Positions 34,401-41,516 of a DNA stretch of 64,000 bases are shown one piece after another; the stretch's first letter is position 1; every line of letters begins with the position of its first letter. The stretch comes from Actinacidiphila yanglinensis (GTDB lineage: Bacteria; Actinomycetota; Actinomycetes; Streptomycetales; Streptomycetaceae): NCBI RefSeq assembly GCF_900107965.1, contig NZ_FNVU01000006.1, forward strand, positions 203,337 through 267,336, read 5' to 3'. Made by a program: the position numbers and the translations under genes. The notes under the pieces are model-generated. The model did no database searches and was not told the DNA's origin. It saw only the letters and a list, made by a program, of their open reading frames with translations.

Positions 34401-34876
34401 GTCACGCCCGCGGCTTCTCCGAGCAGATCCTCGACCCCGAGGGCCGGAGCGTGACCACCGCGCAGGGCGGCATCCCGCAGCTGACCTTCGCCGACCTCGG
34501 GATGCCGGCCTACGCGCCGGCCGACCAGGGCGGCTTCTACCACTACGGCCTGATCCGCATCGGCACCGACGGCAACCTGCAGTTCTCCGTCGAGGCCGCG
34601 CTCGCCTCGATCACGGTCCAGGCGCCGTCCGCGCCGGTCACCACCGGTCAGCAGGTCACCATGACCGCGACGGGCGACCAGACGGCCGGCGACAACATCG
34701 CACCGCTCACCGTCCCGATCGCGGACCCCGTGTCCCACGTCTGGACCTCGAGCAATCCCAAGGTCGCCTCGGTGGACGCTTCCACCGGCCTCCTGACCGC
34801 CCACCGCACCGGCACGACCACCCTCTCGGTCAGTGCCGGCGGCGTCACGGGCACCACCCGGATCACCGTCCAGTGA
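31415..34876 (+). CDS. Secreted phosphodiester glycosidase / metallophosphoesterase fusion
   Basis: A 1153-residue exported protein with a signal peptide ending near AWGA. Domain 1 (about 60-430) is a NAGPA-type phosphodiester glycosidase: VNGGYFAINASG at about 147 and the ELFDGGGST motif at about 383. Human NAGPA removes GlcNAc from GlcNAc-1-phosphodiesters. Beta-rich linker domains follow. Domain 2 (about 785-1060) is a calcineurin-like phosphoesterase with every metal motif: DAH (about 806), GDMSDDG (about 846), GNHE (about 875), TTHMP (about 950) and GHAR (about 996). The end (about 1066-1153) is a Big_2 immunoglobulin-like domain. AAGGA precedes the ATG. It closes the amino-sugar island. 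Confidence 0.92.
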   Translation: MTLRGMRLAGSGARRTTVATALALAVAGTVGGGAAWGAAADHSSPGTAAVAGAKDTSDWLPKTPDNWPLVVDRITTPTETVTSGLQHYSETYDTVGGRQHIQVLTADLGNKNLRVGMVEAGDTLTDPADETSSSMAHRTNAVAGVNGGYFAINASGVPDGGIMTDGRLLKSPQPNYASQLGVKPDGSMVMGQETFSGTITDGSASRALTSLNTVSDVASGGVTEVTPDLGQATVAKSTLVLGHTATGGFVVDSVQANVTAVPQLLAGQLGLLGGGDGGQWLTANLHAGDTVGIASELSPDNDLTQMISGVDILVKDGKAYKDPTGTPPTGAHPETAVGISKDGKHAVLVAIDGEQGASGAFGVTPDQAAGYMLAHGAYTAELFDGGGSTTMVSRAPGDSQAQVVNTPSDLPGNTERKVANGIFFYSTEAQAGPAVKVVVNGGKSVTTVAGGTIPLPVHATDRFANPAAGQVTVRVEPSSLAGYADGQLTPRRTGTGRIIATDGRVTTSEKLQVVDRLASLSVSPDQADLDNGATQQLTLSGTVKGGGPVEIPAEAATWTVPDDLGTVDAHGLFTASTDKGGLADVAAKVGGATATTSIAVGRVSKTIDPMDDTDVWHLSNNTTGYAATVSDDPGVVPPGSTDSGSLKLSYTMPAGAGVKQLVIAPKTKIATDTNNGQVPTGIGMWVKDGGPSSLELAESYINVDGSVNTPIYLTGVTSDGWRLAVTQLPAGLKFPLTVNWIDFLGINSSSSYTGTLNFAGLQALYSPRPVTTPTYQAVPQNPDWLSYEEDSADFAKHGSTLLTGDDAHMLASDPGSVSSNVMDSIAERLPTLTPQARPDAAQFLGDMSDDGAQADLQYAKSKMDGLGIPERDIVGNHEITQGAAPENGNYSDVFGATHYTYTEGAANVIVTDNSHGSLQSSDPYQDPTGEQYPWLVQQLTDATAKDVLVTTHMPAYDPHPAANSQFTDRWEAQMYLRLVQRYQQTHPKQHVIMLYGHARGFSEQILDPEGRSVTTAQGGIPQLTFADLGMPAYAPADQGGFYHYGLIRIGTDGNLQFSVEAALASITVQAPSAPVTTGQQVTMTATGDQTAGDNIAPLTVPIADPVSHVWTSSNPKVASVDASTGLLTAHRTGTTTLSVSAGGVTGTTRITVQ

Positions 34877-34888
34877 CCTGACCCCTCC

Positions 34889-34923
34889 GAGCGGGGTGCC
34901 CCATCCATGGGGGCACCCCGCTC
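34889..34923. terminator. Strong 14-bp terminator hairpin
   Basis: Arms GAGCGGGGTGCCCC (34889-34902) and GGGGCACCCCGCTC (34910-34923) pair perfectly around seven bases, between convergent genes. TCTTC follows on the plus strand. Confidence 0.8.
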
Positions 34924-34933
34924 TTCGGTGAGC

Positions 34934-35599
34934 TCAGACCTCCAACGGCTCGGCGAAGTGGCGGAACTCCGCGCGGCTCCGGTGCATGCTCCACAGGGTC
35001 TCGGCCAGTACGTCCGGGTGTTTACGGGGATCCTCGGGGGTGATGGCGCCCGGAATGATCAGCTGCCCGACATGGATGCCCTCGGGCGCGAGGGATTCGT
35101 ACAGCATGTGGGCGTACGCACTCTCGGCCGCGAAGGCGATGGAGGTGCCGGCCCGCTCCGGATGGGGGCGCACCGCGCTGCCGCCGTTGACGAACAGCAG
35201 CGTGCCGCGGCCCAGGGCGCGCATGCCGGGCAGGACCTGGCGGACGGCCGCCATCGGTCCGTAGAGGGAGAAGTCCAGCGGGCCCCGCAGGTCGTCGGGG
35301 GTGGTCTCGCCGATGTGCTTCATGAAGTCCTGGTGCGGCAGCGGGCTGTACTCGAGGACCTCGATCGGGCCGAGCTCACGGGCCGCGGTGTCCAGGGCGG
35401 CCGTGAGGGCGGCGGGGTCGAGCACGTCGGCGGCGAACCCCCGCGCGTTCACCCCCGCGCCGCCGAGGGCGGAAGCGAGATCGTCGAGGTGCGCCTGGGT
35501 GCGGGAGAGCAGGGCGACGTCGAAGCCCTCGCGGCCGAAGCGGCGTGCGACGGCCGCGCCGATGCCCGTGCCGGCTCCGACGATGGCGATGGTGGTCAT
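34934..35599 (-). CDS. Short-chain dehydrogenase/reductase-like protein
   Basis: Rossmann-fold SDR of 221 residues. The cofactor motif is VGAGTGIGAAVARRFG, with LLSRTQ after beta2, suggesting NADP(H). The family's active-site Tyr is in AESAYAHMLYESL, but the lysine expected four residues later is Leu, and the usual NNAG segment reads EYSPLP. Catalysis by the classical route is therefore doubtful. It may be a divergent SDR with another mechanism or a binding protein. The gene is the last before the large terminator, downstream of the DUF2255 gene on the same strand. Confidence 0.88.
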   Translation of the reverse strand: MTTIAIVGAGTGIGAAVARRFGREGFDVALLSRTQAHLDDLASALGGAGVNARGFAADVLDPAALTAALDTAARELGPIEVLEYSPLPHQDFMKHIGETTPDDLRGPLDFSLYGPMAAVRQVLPGMRALGRGTLLFVNGGSAVRPHPERAGTSIAFAAESAYAHMLYESLAPEGIHVGQLIIPGAITPEDPRKHPDVLAETLWSMHRSRAEFRHFAEPLEV

Positions 35600-35652
35600 G
35601 CGGCTCCTTCAGGAGTCGGTGGTCCGGTACCAGGGCTCCATGATCGCTCCGA

Positions 35653-36033
35653 TCAGCGCGGCACGAGCTTCAACGTCGCGTTCCGCGCGCCGTCCGCGAC
35701 CATCGGGTCGACGTAAGTGGCGCTGTAGTGGCCGTACTTGGAGCGGTAGGCCGCGTCCAGCCGCTCGGCCAGCGCCGCGTCGCCCGCCTCCGCGAGCGTG
35801 ACGTCCTTGGTGACGCCGCCCGAGCTGATCCGCCCCTGGTGGCGGTCCGTCGCGTCGCGGTACCAGGCCCCCTCGCGGCCGCGGTAGGCGCGGACGTAGA
35901 GGTCGTCGCCGTCGCGGACCACCCAGATCGTCGTCTCGTCGCGCGACGTGCCGTCGCCGCGCAGCGGGGCGATCCGGAGCTCGTCGGCCTGCTCGATCCG
36001 GGACAGCTCGTCCTTCGTCCATGCCGCCGTCAT
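35653..36033 (-). CDS. DUF2255 family protein
   Basis: Small cytosolic protein of 126 residues matching DUF2255: DELSRIEQADELRIAPLRGDGT, TTIWVVRDGDDLYVRAYRG, and YRSKYGHYS near the C-terminus. Members are predicted to have a small beta-barrel, and function is unknown, sometimes associated with flavin or nitroreductase-like genes. AAGGAGA before the ATG at 36033 fixes the start. It lies 53 bases upstream of the SDR on the same strand, so the two probably form one transcript. Confidence 0.88.
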   Translation of the reverse strand: MTAAWTKDELSRIEQADELRIAPLRGDGTSRDETTIWVVRDGDDLYVRAYRGREGAWYRDATDRHQGRISSGGVTKDVTLAEAGDAALAERLDAAYRSKYGHYSATYVDPMVADGARNATLKLVPR

Positions 36034-36221
36034 GACCGGTCTCCTTCGCCTCGGGTGCGGGAGGGTCCTGGGTCCCGCACGGTCTGGGCTGATCATCGGC
36101 GGAAACGGGCCCGGCCTTGAGGCAGGCCGGACCTCCGGCCGCGCCGCGCCCCCGCCACCGCCCCGCCCGGCGCGGGTCGCACCGGGCGGGGCGGGAGAAC
36201 GTGCGGACGGGCGGCCGCGGG

Positions 36222-38281
36222 CTACCGGCTCGGCCGGACCGCGGTCGCGCTCAGCGCGTCGAACTGCGCGGCCGTGCTGTACGTGGACGTCTCCAGCCCG
36301 ACCTGCCCCCGGGCGTAGGTGGCGTCCTCCACCTCCGCCAGCACCGAACCGTTCACCCGGGCGGTGATCCGCGCGCCGGAGAAGCTGAGTTGGAGGTGCG
36401 CCCAGCTTCCGGCGAAGGTCCCGTCGAGCGTGCCGGAGGCCAGCACCCGGGTGGTCCTGTCCGGGTCGAGCACCTGGAGCGACCAGGCACCGGAGTCCGC
36501 CAGTCGCAGCGAGTAGCCCTCCCACGCGGTGATCCTGCCGGTCCCGACGTTGTTGAGCTGGCCGCTCACCCGGCCCAGGAGCGTGGAGGCGGAGCCCGGG
36601 GCGATCCGGGCCTCGACCGACGCCGTGTAGTCGGCCCAGGTGGCATCGCCCACCAAGGTGAGCGGGCTGGGCACCCGGGCCCACTGGATCGGCTGCTGCC
36701 CGATCATCTGCCGCAGGCACTTTCCGGTACCGCCGTTGCCCGCGGCACCGCGCGGCCCGGCGGCGCAGGGCTCGACCTGGAACGCCCCCTCCATGTCGGA
36801 GACGTACCGCGGGGTCGCCCCGGAGCGGTAGCCGTCGAAGTCCTCCCGGTAGGGCAGCGGCATCGGCCGCGAGGCGGGTGCCGCGTCGGCGGCCGGGCCC
36901 TTCCCGCCCGGCATCGTGGTGAGCGTGGTGACGGTGCCCGGTTGCAGCGTGACGGTGTGGGCGCCGTGCGCGCCGGGCCGTACGTCGGCGCCGTGCACGA
37001 ACCAGTCCGCCGGGTCCGTCGAGTCCAGCGTGGTCGTCCACCGGTGCAGCGGTCCGCGCGGCAGCGCGCCGGTCGGCGCCAGCGACACCTGCTGCGCGGC
37101 GGTCGCGCCGGTCGTCTCGAACACCGTGGTGAACTGCGGCCGCGGACCTGGTGACTTGAGCGTCACGTACGTGCCCCCGCCGTCGAGGTAGCCGCTGGCG
37201 GAGTCGACGTACTGCCATCCCGGGCGGGTGAACTGAGCGGTCTGGGCGACGGTCCACAACGTCGGGCCCAGCTGGTAGTTGCCGCTCCACGGCTCGTTCG
37301 CGCGCAGCAACCCGCTGCCCTGCATCTGCACGGTGGGGTACCAGGCGTACGCCGCGGGCCAGTTGATGAACCCGGTGATGCCCGCGTCGACGTACTCGTG
37401 GTTCATCTCCGCGGCGAGCCGGTCCGCGCCGGTCAGGTAGTCGTTCCAGCCCGACTCGCTGGCGAACAGCGGTTTGCCCAGGCTCAGCGCGTCGGGCGTG
37501 CTGGAGCAGTGCACCGCGGTGCAGGGGTAGTGCACGCCGACGACGTCGGTGGCGGCGTCGAAGGCCGGGTCGTTCTTCATGTCGGTGGCGACCTGCCAGC
37601 CCGCGTTGTCCGCGGCGACGACCTTCACCGCACCGTAACCGTCGTGGACTTGAGCTGCTCGTACCAGGCGGCGTCCCAGCCCTTCTCGTTCCAGCCGCCG
37701 AGGTAGTCGACGTGCAGGCCGTGCTGCCGCGCGCAACCGAGCCAGCTGGTGAGGTAGCGGATGTTGTCGGCGGACCAGAAACCGCCGTCGAACCAGCCGG
37801 GCGCGCCCCACTCCAGGCCGTAGAACTCGATCCGCGGGTTGCGCTGCTGCGCCTGCTCCATCAGCCACCACTCGTAGCCGCGGTCGCAGTCGACGTCGGT
37901 CGCGGTGCGCATGTGGCTCTGCTCGGCGCCGTTGCTGGAATTGGTGTCCGAGCCGATCTCCACCTTGAGGATCTGCAGCGAGGCGCCGTAGCCCGGCTTG
38001 AACAGGTAGTCGAGGATCCGGCTGCGTTCGGGTTCGGGGTAGTCCGTCAGCAGCCGGGACGTCCCGCCGCCGCCGCTGATCGCGCCGACGCCGTCGAAGG
38101 TACGGCCGGTGCCGCTGCTGTCGGCCTGGATCTGCTGGACGGACGCGGGTGTCGCGGCGCCGGCCGGCGGCAGTGGAGCGAGCAGCGCCACGCAGGCGGT
38201 GATCACGCTGCCGAGCGCCCACGCGGCGCGCCGCGGCAGTCCCCACCACCGGCCGGACCGCTCTGTCCTGGTGCGGAGCAT
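36222..38281 (-). pseudogene. Frameshifted galactosylceramidase-like enzyme (GH59)
   Basis: The N-terminal frame (38281 down to 37625) has GAGGAGG before its ATG, a signal peptide ending AGAA, FDGVGAISGGGGTSRLL, LDYLFKPGYGASLQILKVEIG and the acid/base region YLGGWNEKG. It stops at 37625. The remainder continues in another frame from GYGAVKVVAADNAGW through the nucleophile region LFASESGWNDYL to the lectin-like domain and a normal stop at 36222. Against the intact paralogue at 41517-44288, about 10 bases appear missing near 37640-37650, between the two catalytic glutamates. It looks recent, with no other damage seen. A sequencing error is possible. It lies 37 bases downstream of the GH63-like gene. 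Confidence 0.85.
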
Positions 38282-38318
38282 GAGTGTGCCCTCCTCGGGC
38301 TCCGGGGTCGGGGCGGGG

Positions 38319-40898
38319 TCAGAGCGTGATGCGGGAACGGCCCTTGGGCGCCCTGGTGGTGCGCGGCCGGCCGTGTGCGGGGAAGACCTCGAGGTGCGTG
38401 GCGCCGTCGGCGTTGAGGTCGAAGGTCGCGCCGGTGTCGCCGAGTACGAAGTTGCGCACGGCGACGCGAGCGCCGGTGGCACGGAAGACCACCCGGCCGT
38501 CCCGGGACAGCGTGGTGCGGTCCGGCCCGGCCGACACGTCGTAACGGTGGCCGCGCATCGTGACGTTGGCGACGCTGTTGGTGCCGGGCAGCGTCAGCGA
38601 GCCGAACATCAGGGCCGACGCGTCACCGTCCCACGGGTTGTCGGAGATCAGCTCGTGCAGGCCCTGCACCGGCATCGCGTTGGACCAGGAGTACGTGCGC
38701 CAGGCGGTGTCGACCGCCGCGTCCATGATCGACTGGCCCGGCTCCGGGTCGAACGACTCGGGGAACCAGCCGTCCTTCGTCCACGTGTCGAGGTACATCG
38801 CGGTACTGCGCGCCGCGAACATCCCGGCGATGTCGTCGAAGCCGTAGCGCTTGACGCCGTCGTAGACGGTGGCGTTCATCGGCGGCCACACCGCGCCCTT
38901 CCACTGCTCGGGGGCGGTGCCCTCGCCGTAGCGGTCGAAGAACCTGAAGTGCTCGGAGTCCGGGTGCACCGGGCCGCCGGAGCAGTACGTCGGGTCGTTG
39001 CGCGCGACGCTCGGCACCACGTAGTCGCCCCAGAAGACCTCCGGATCCAGCAGGTGGTCCATCAGGGTCGCGGCCCGCTGCGGTGTCGCGATGCCGGCGA
39101 ACAGCGGGTAGAAGACGGTCGGCGTGACCACCTCGTTCCAGGTGCCGTCGAGGTAGCGGCTGAGGTACATGCCCTTGTCCGGGTGCCACAGCCGGTCGTT
39201 CAGCAGCCGCCGCAGCGTGGCGTGCTGATCGGCGAACCGGCGGGCGTCCGCGGAACGCCCCAGGACCCGGGCCATCTTCGCCAGCGTCTCGGCGAACAGC
39301 GCGTAGTACGAGTTCAGCGCGACGTCGGTGAGGTTGGTGTTGTCGCGGGAGTCGCCGCTGCCGCCGACCTTCGTGATGCGCTGGTAGTCCGCGTAGACCG
39401 GCAGGTCGTCCAGGCCGAGGTGGTTGCCGCGCCCGCCGACCCGGTCGCCGAAGTACGGTGTCTCCAGCAGCCCGTCGCCGTCGGCGTCCCACTCCGGCAT
39501 CAGGTCGTGGAAGGTGACCAGGTGCGGGTAGGCCTTCTCCAGCACCGTGCGGTCGCCGAACTTCGTGTACAGCCGCCACACCGCGTAGGCGTGCATCGGC
39601 CCGGAGTTCTCCTGGTCGTAGCGCGGGCCCACCAGGTTCACCTGGTTGGGCGGCGCGGGCTGGTCGAAGATGTCCGACTCGTGCTGCGTGGCGAGGTTCT
39701 GGTCGACCAGGGCGGCGTCGATGCAGTCGAAGGAGGAGTCCCAGCCGGTGAACAGGCCGCCTCCGCCGCCCCATCCCCACAGCACGTAGTTGCGGTGGAA
39801 GGTCCTGTCGTAGTTGGTGTTCAGCGACAGCGCGTCGCGCACCGCGTCGGCGGCCTGCCCGACCGGGCCGGAGCCGGTGAGGTGGGCGTCGCGTATCGCG
39901 CCCTGGGCGGTGGCGAGCCGGTGCTCCACCTCGTGCGGCTCGGGCACCGCGAGCTTCGGCGGCCGGGAGCCGATCGCGGCCGCGAACGTGATGCTCTCGC
40001 CCTGGTCGAGCTGGTAGCGCAGCGCCGCGGTCGCCGTGCCCGGCGCGCCGGTGCCACCGGTCATCGCCGCGGTCATGTCCGCGACCGAGGCGTAGAGCGC
40101 GGCGTCGTCCGGCGGCTCGCTGGGGATCAGCCGGATGTGGCCGGTCGCACCGGTGTCCACCAGCCCGGGCGCGCTGCCGGTCACGTCGCGCCCGTCCAGC
40201 GCGAACACCGCGGTCTCGCCCGCGACCGCGCCCCACGGCGTGCCGACCTCCAGGAAGACGGTGGTGTCGTCGTCCAGCGCGGTGACCGTGGCGACCAGCG
40301 AACTGCCGTCCCCGGTCCGGCTGTAGCGGACCAGGAGGTTGCGCCGCTGCTCCTGCGCCAGGTCGTACTTCGCCTGCAGCACGGGGAGTTCGGTGGTGGC
40401 GTTCGTGACCTCGGCGGCGGACCACTGGTCCGGGTGCGCGATCACCTCCTTCAGCGCGTCCAGGTGCGCCGGCATGACCGAGCGGTCGTCGGTGCTGATC
40501 TGGACCTGCTTGAAACTGCCGTCCGGCGCCATCGGGCCGATCCGCCAGAGGTTGTTGGTCATCTTCTCCCGGATGACCTTGTTCGCCTTGGTGAGGAGCA
40601 CGACGCGCACCGCGAAGCGCGACTCGCCCTCGCCGACGAACAGCGCCCCGGTCCAGTCCTGTTCCTTGACCCCGGGCATGGCGAACGGCCGCCTGAGGGT
40701 CGGGTACGGGAGGGCGGCGGGCGGCGCTCCCGGCCTGTCCGACACAGCGGCCGTCGAGGTGTCCGCCGGGGAGTCCGCCGGGGTCGGGGACGCGGCCTCC
40801 GCAATGTTCTCGCTCGCAAAAACGGCCGCCGATCCGCCGATGCCGGTGGCTCCGACGACCTTGAGGAAGTTCCGTCTGGGCAAGTGACGAGGGGTCAT
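38319..40898 (-). CDS. Tat-exported GH63/MGH1-like glycoside hydrolase
   Basis: An 859-residue secreted enzyme. The Tat signal is RRNFLKVVGATGIGG at about 8-22. After an N-terminal beta domain, an (alpha/alpha)6 barrel resembling GH63 glucosidases and mannosylglycerate hydrolases spans about 330-760: NYVLWGWGGGGGLFTGWDSSFD, MPEWDADGDGLLETPYFGD, WNEVVTPTVFYPLFAGIAT and AVWPPMNATVYDGVKRYGF. Asp in the WDSSFD block and an acidic residue in WFPESFDPEPG are plausible catalytic residues. GGAAGG precedes the ATG. It is probably cotranscribed with the frameshifted GH59 gene. The exact substrate cannot be assigned from sequence. Confidence 0.88.
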   Translation of the reverse strand: MTPRHLPRRNFLKVVGATGIGGSAAVFASENIAEAASPTPADSPADTSTAAVSDRPGAPPAALPYPTLRRPFAMPGVKEQDWTGALFVGEGESRFAVRVVLLTKANKVIREKMTNNLWRIGPMAPDGSFKQVQISTDDRSVMPAHLDALKEVIAHPDQWSAAEVTNATTELPVLQAKYDLAQEQRRNLLVRYSRTGDGSSLVATVTALDDDTTVFLEVGTPWGAVAGETAVFALDGRDVTGSAPGLVDTGATGHIRLIPSEPPDDAALYASVADMTAAMTGGTGAPGTATAALRYQLDQGESITFAAAIGSRPPKLAVPEPHEVEHRLATAQGAIRDAHLTGSGPVGQAADAVRDALSLNTNYDRTFHRNYVLWGWGGGGGLFTGWDSSFDCIDAALVDQNLATQHESDIFDQPAPPNQVNLVGPRYDQENSGPMHAYAVWRLYTKFGDRTVLEKAYPHLVTFHDLMPEWDADGDGLLETPYFGDRVGGRGNHLGLDDLPVYADYQRITKVGGSGDSRDNTNLTDVALNSYYALFAETLAKMARVLGRSADARRFADQHATLRRLLNDRLWHPDKGMYLSRYLDGTWNEVVTPTVFYPLFAGIATPQRAATLMDHLLDPEVFWGDYVVPSVARNDPTYCSGGPVHPDSEHFRFFDRYGEGTAPEQWKGAVWPPMNATVYDGVKRYGFDDIAGMFAARSTAMYLDTWTKDGWFPESFDPEPGQSIMDAAVDTAWRTYSWSNAMPVQGLHELISDNPWDGDASALMFGSLTLPGTNSVANVTMRGHRYDVSAGPDRTTLSRDGRVVFRATGARVAVRNFVLGDTGATFDLNADGATHLEVFPAHGRPRTTRAPKGRSRITL

Positions 40899-41047
40899 AG
40901 GACCTTCCGTTCTCGCGCTTGGTGCGCTCCAGGGCGACGAATGTGCAGTTCAGTGCGGTGTCGCGGGCAGCAGAGCGCAGGGGCCGGCATGGCCCCGAGG
41001 GGATGACGAGAGGATGACGAGGTGGACTGCATCACAGCAGCTCGAAT

Positions 41048-41061
41048 TGTTAGCGCTCACA
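41048..41061. promoter_or_regulatory. LacI-family operator-like palindrome TGTTAGCGCTCACA
   Basis: The centre AGCGCT and the outer TGT/ACA match the LacI/GalR consensus with one mismatched pair. It sits between two divergent glycosidase units, so one LacI-type repressor could control both. No LacI gene is in the window. Confidence 0.55.
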
Positions 41062-41067
41062 GTCTGG

Positions 41068-41086
41068 CTGTCAACAGATGTGACAG
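41068..41086. promoter_or_regulatory. Inverted repeat CTGTCA-N7-TGACAG
   Basis: Perfect 6+6 arms seven bases after the LacI-type site. It could be a second operator or part of a promoter. Confidence 0.35.
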
Positions 41087-41516
41087 GGACAGGTTCGACG
41101 GGACGGTTCCGGCCACCGCCCGGGCCGCGCCGGGGCGGTGCCGCGGGAGCCTGCGGGCCGACCGCTCCGCGCCAACGGTCGGGCGTACCAAGCCCGGTGG
41201 CCCGCCCGCGGCAGAACCCGCACGCCATCCCGGGCCACGCCGACCGGACCGCGCGGCCGGGCCGCGCCGACCCGGAAGCACGCCTGAGGGGCGCCCGATA
41301 CCCCCGCCGTGTGACGTGCGCGGGTGCCGATACGGGAGTGGATCGGCCGTTTGCAGAAATGTGTGAATATGTTTTCTCTTGGCGCGAGGGTTGACCACCA
41401 AACGCACACGAAGACACACTGTGCCCCATCTTCCAAGACGGCCTTCTCGCGCGCCCGTTGGGGTGACCGCACCCGGGGCGCCCTCAAAGCTGTCCTCGAC
41501 ACGAAGGGTGCCCTAC

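Larger units (their letters stand above)
40899..41516. other. 618-bp divergent region between GH63-like and GH59 genes
   Basis: There is no convincing gene. It holds the LacI-type palindrome at 41048-41061 and an inverted repeat CTGTCA-N7-TGACAG at 41068-41086, then a GC-rich stretch, then an AT-richer stretch around 41335-41390 that may hold the GH59 promoter. Confidence 0.5.

Noticed and set aside
31421..34804. An 1127-codon frame antisense to the phosphodiester glycosidase gene
   Set aside because: No recognisable domain or start signal, and it is fully explained as the shadow of the well-supported plus-strand gene.
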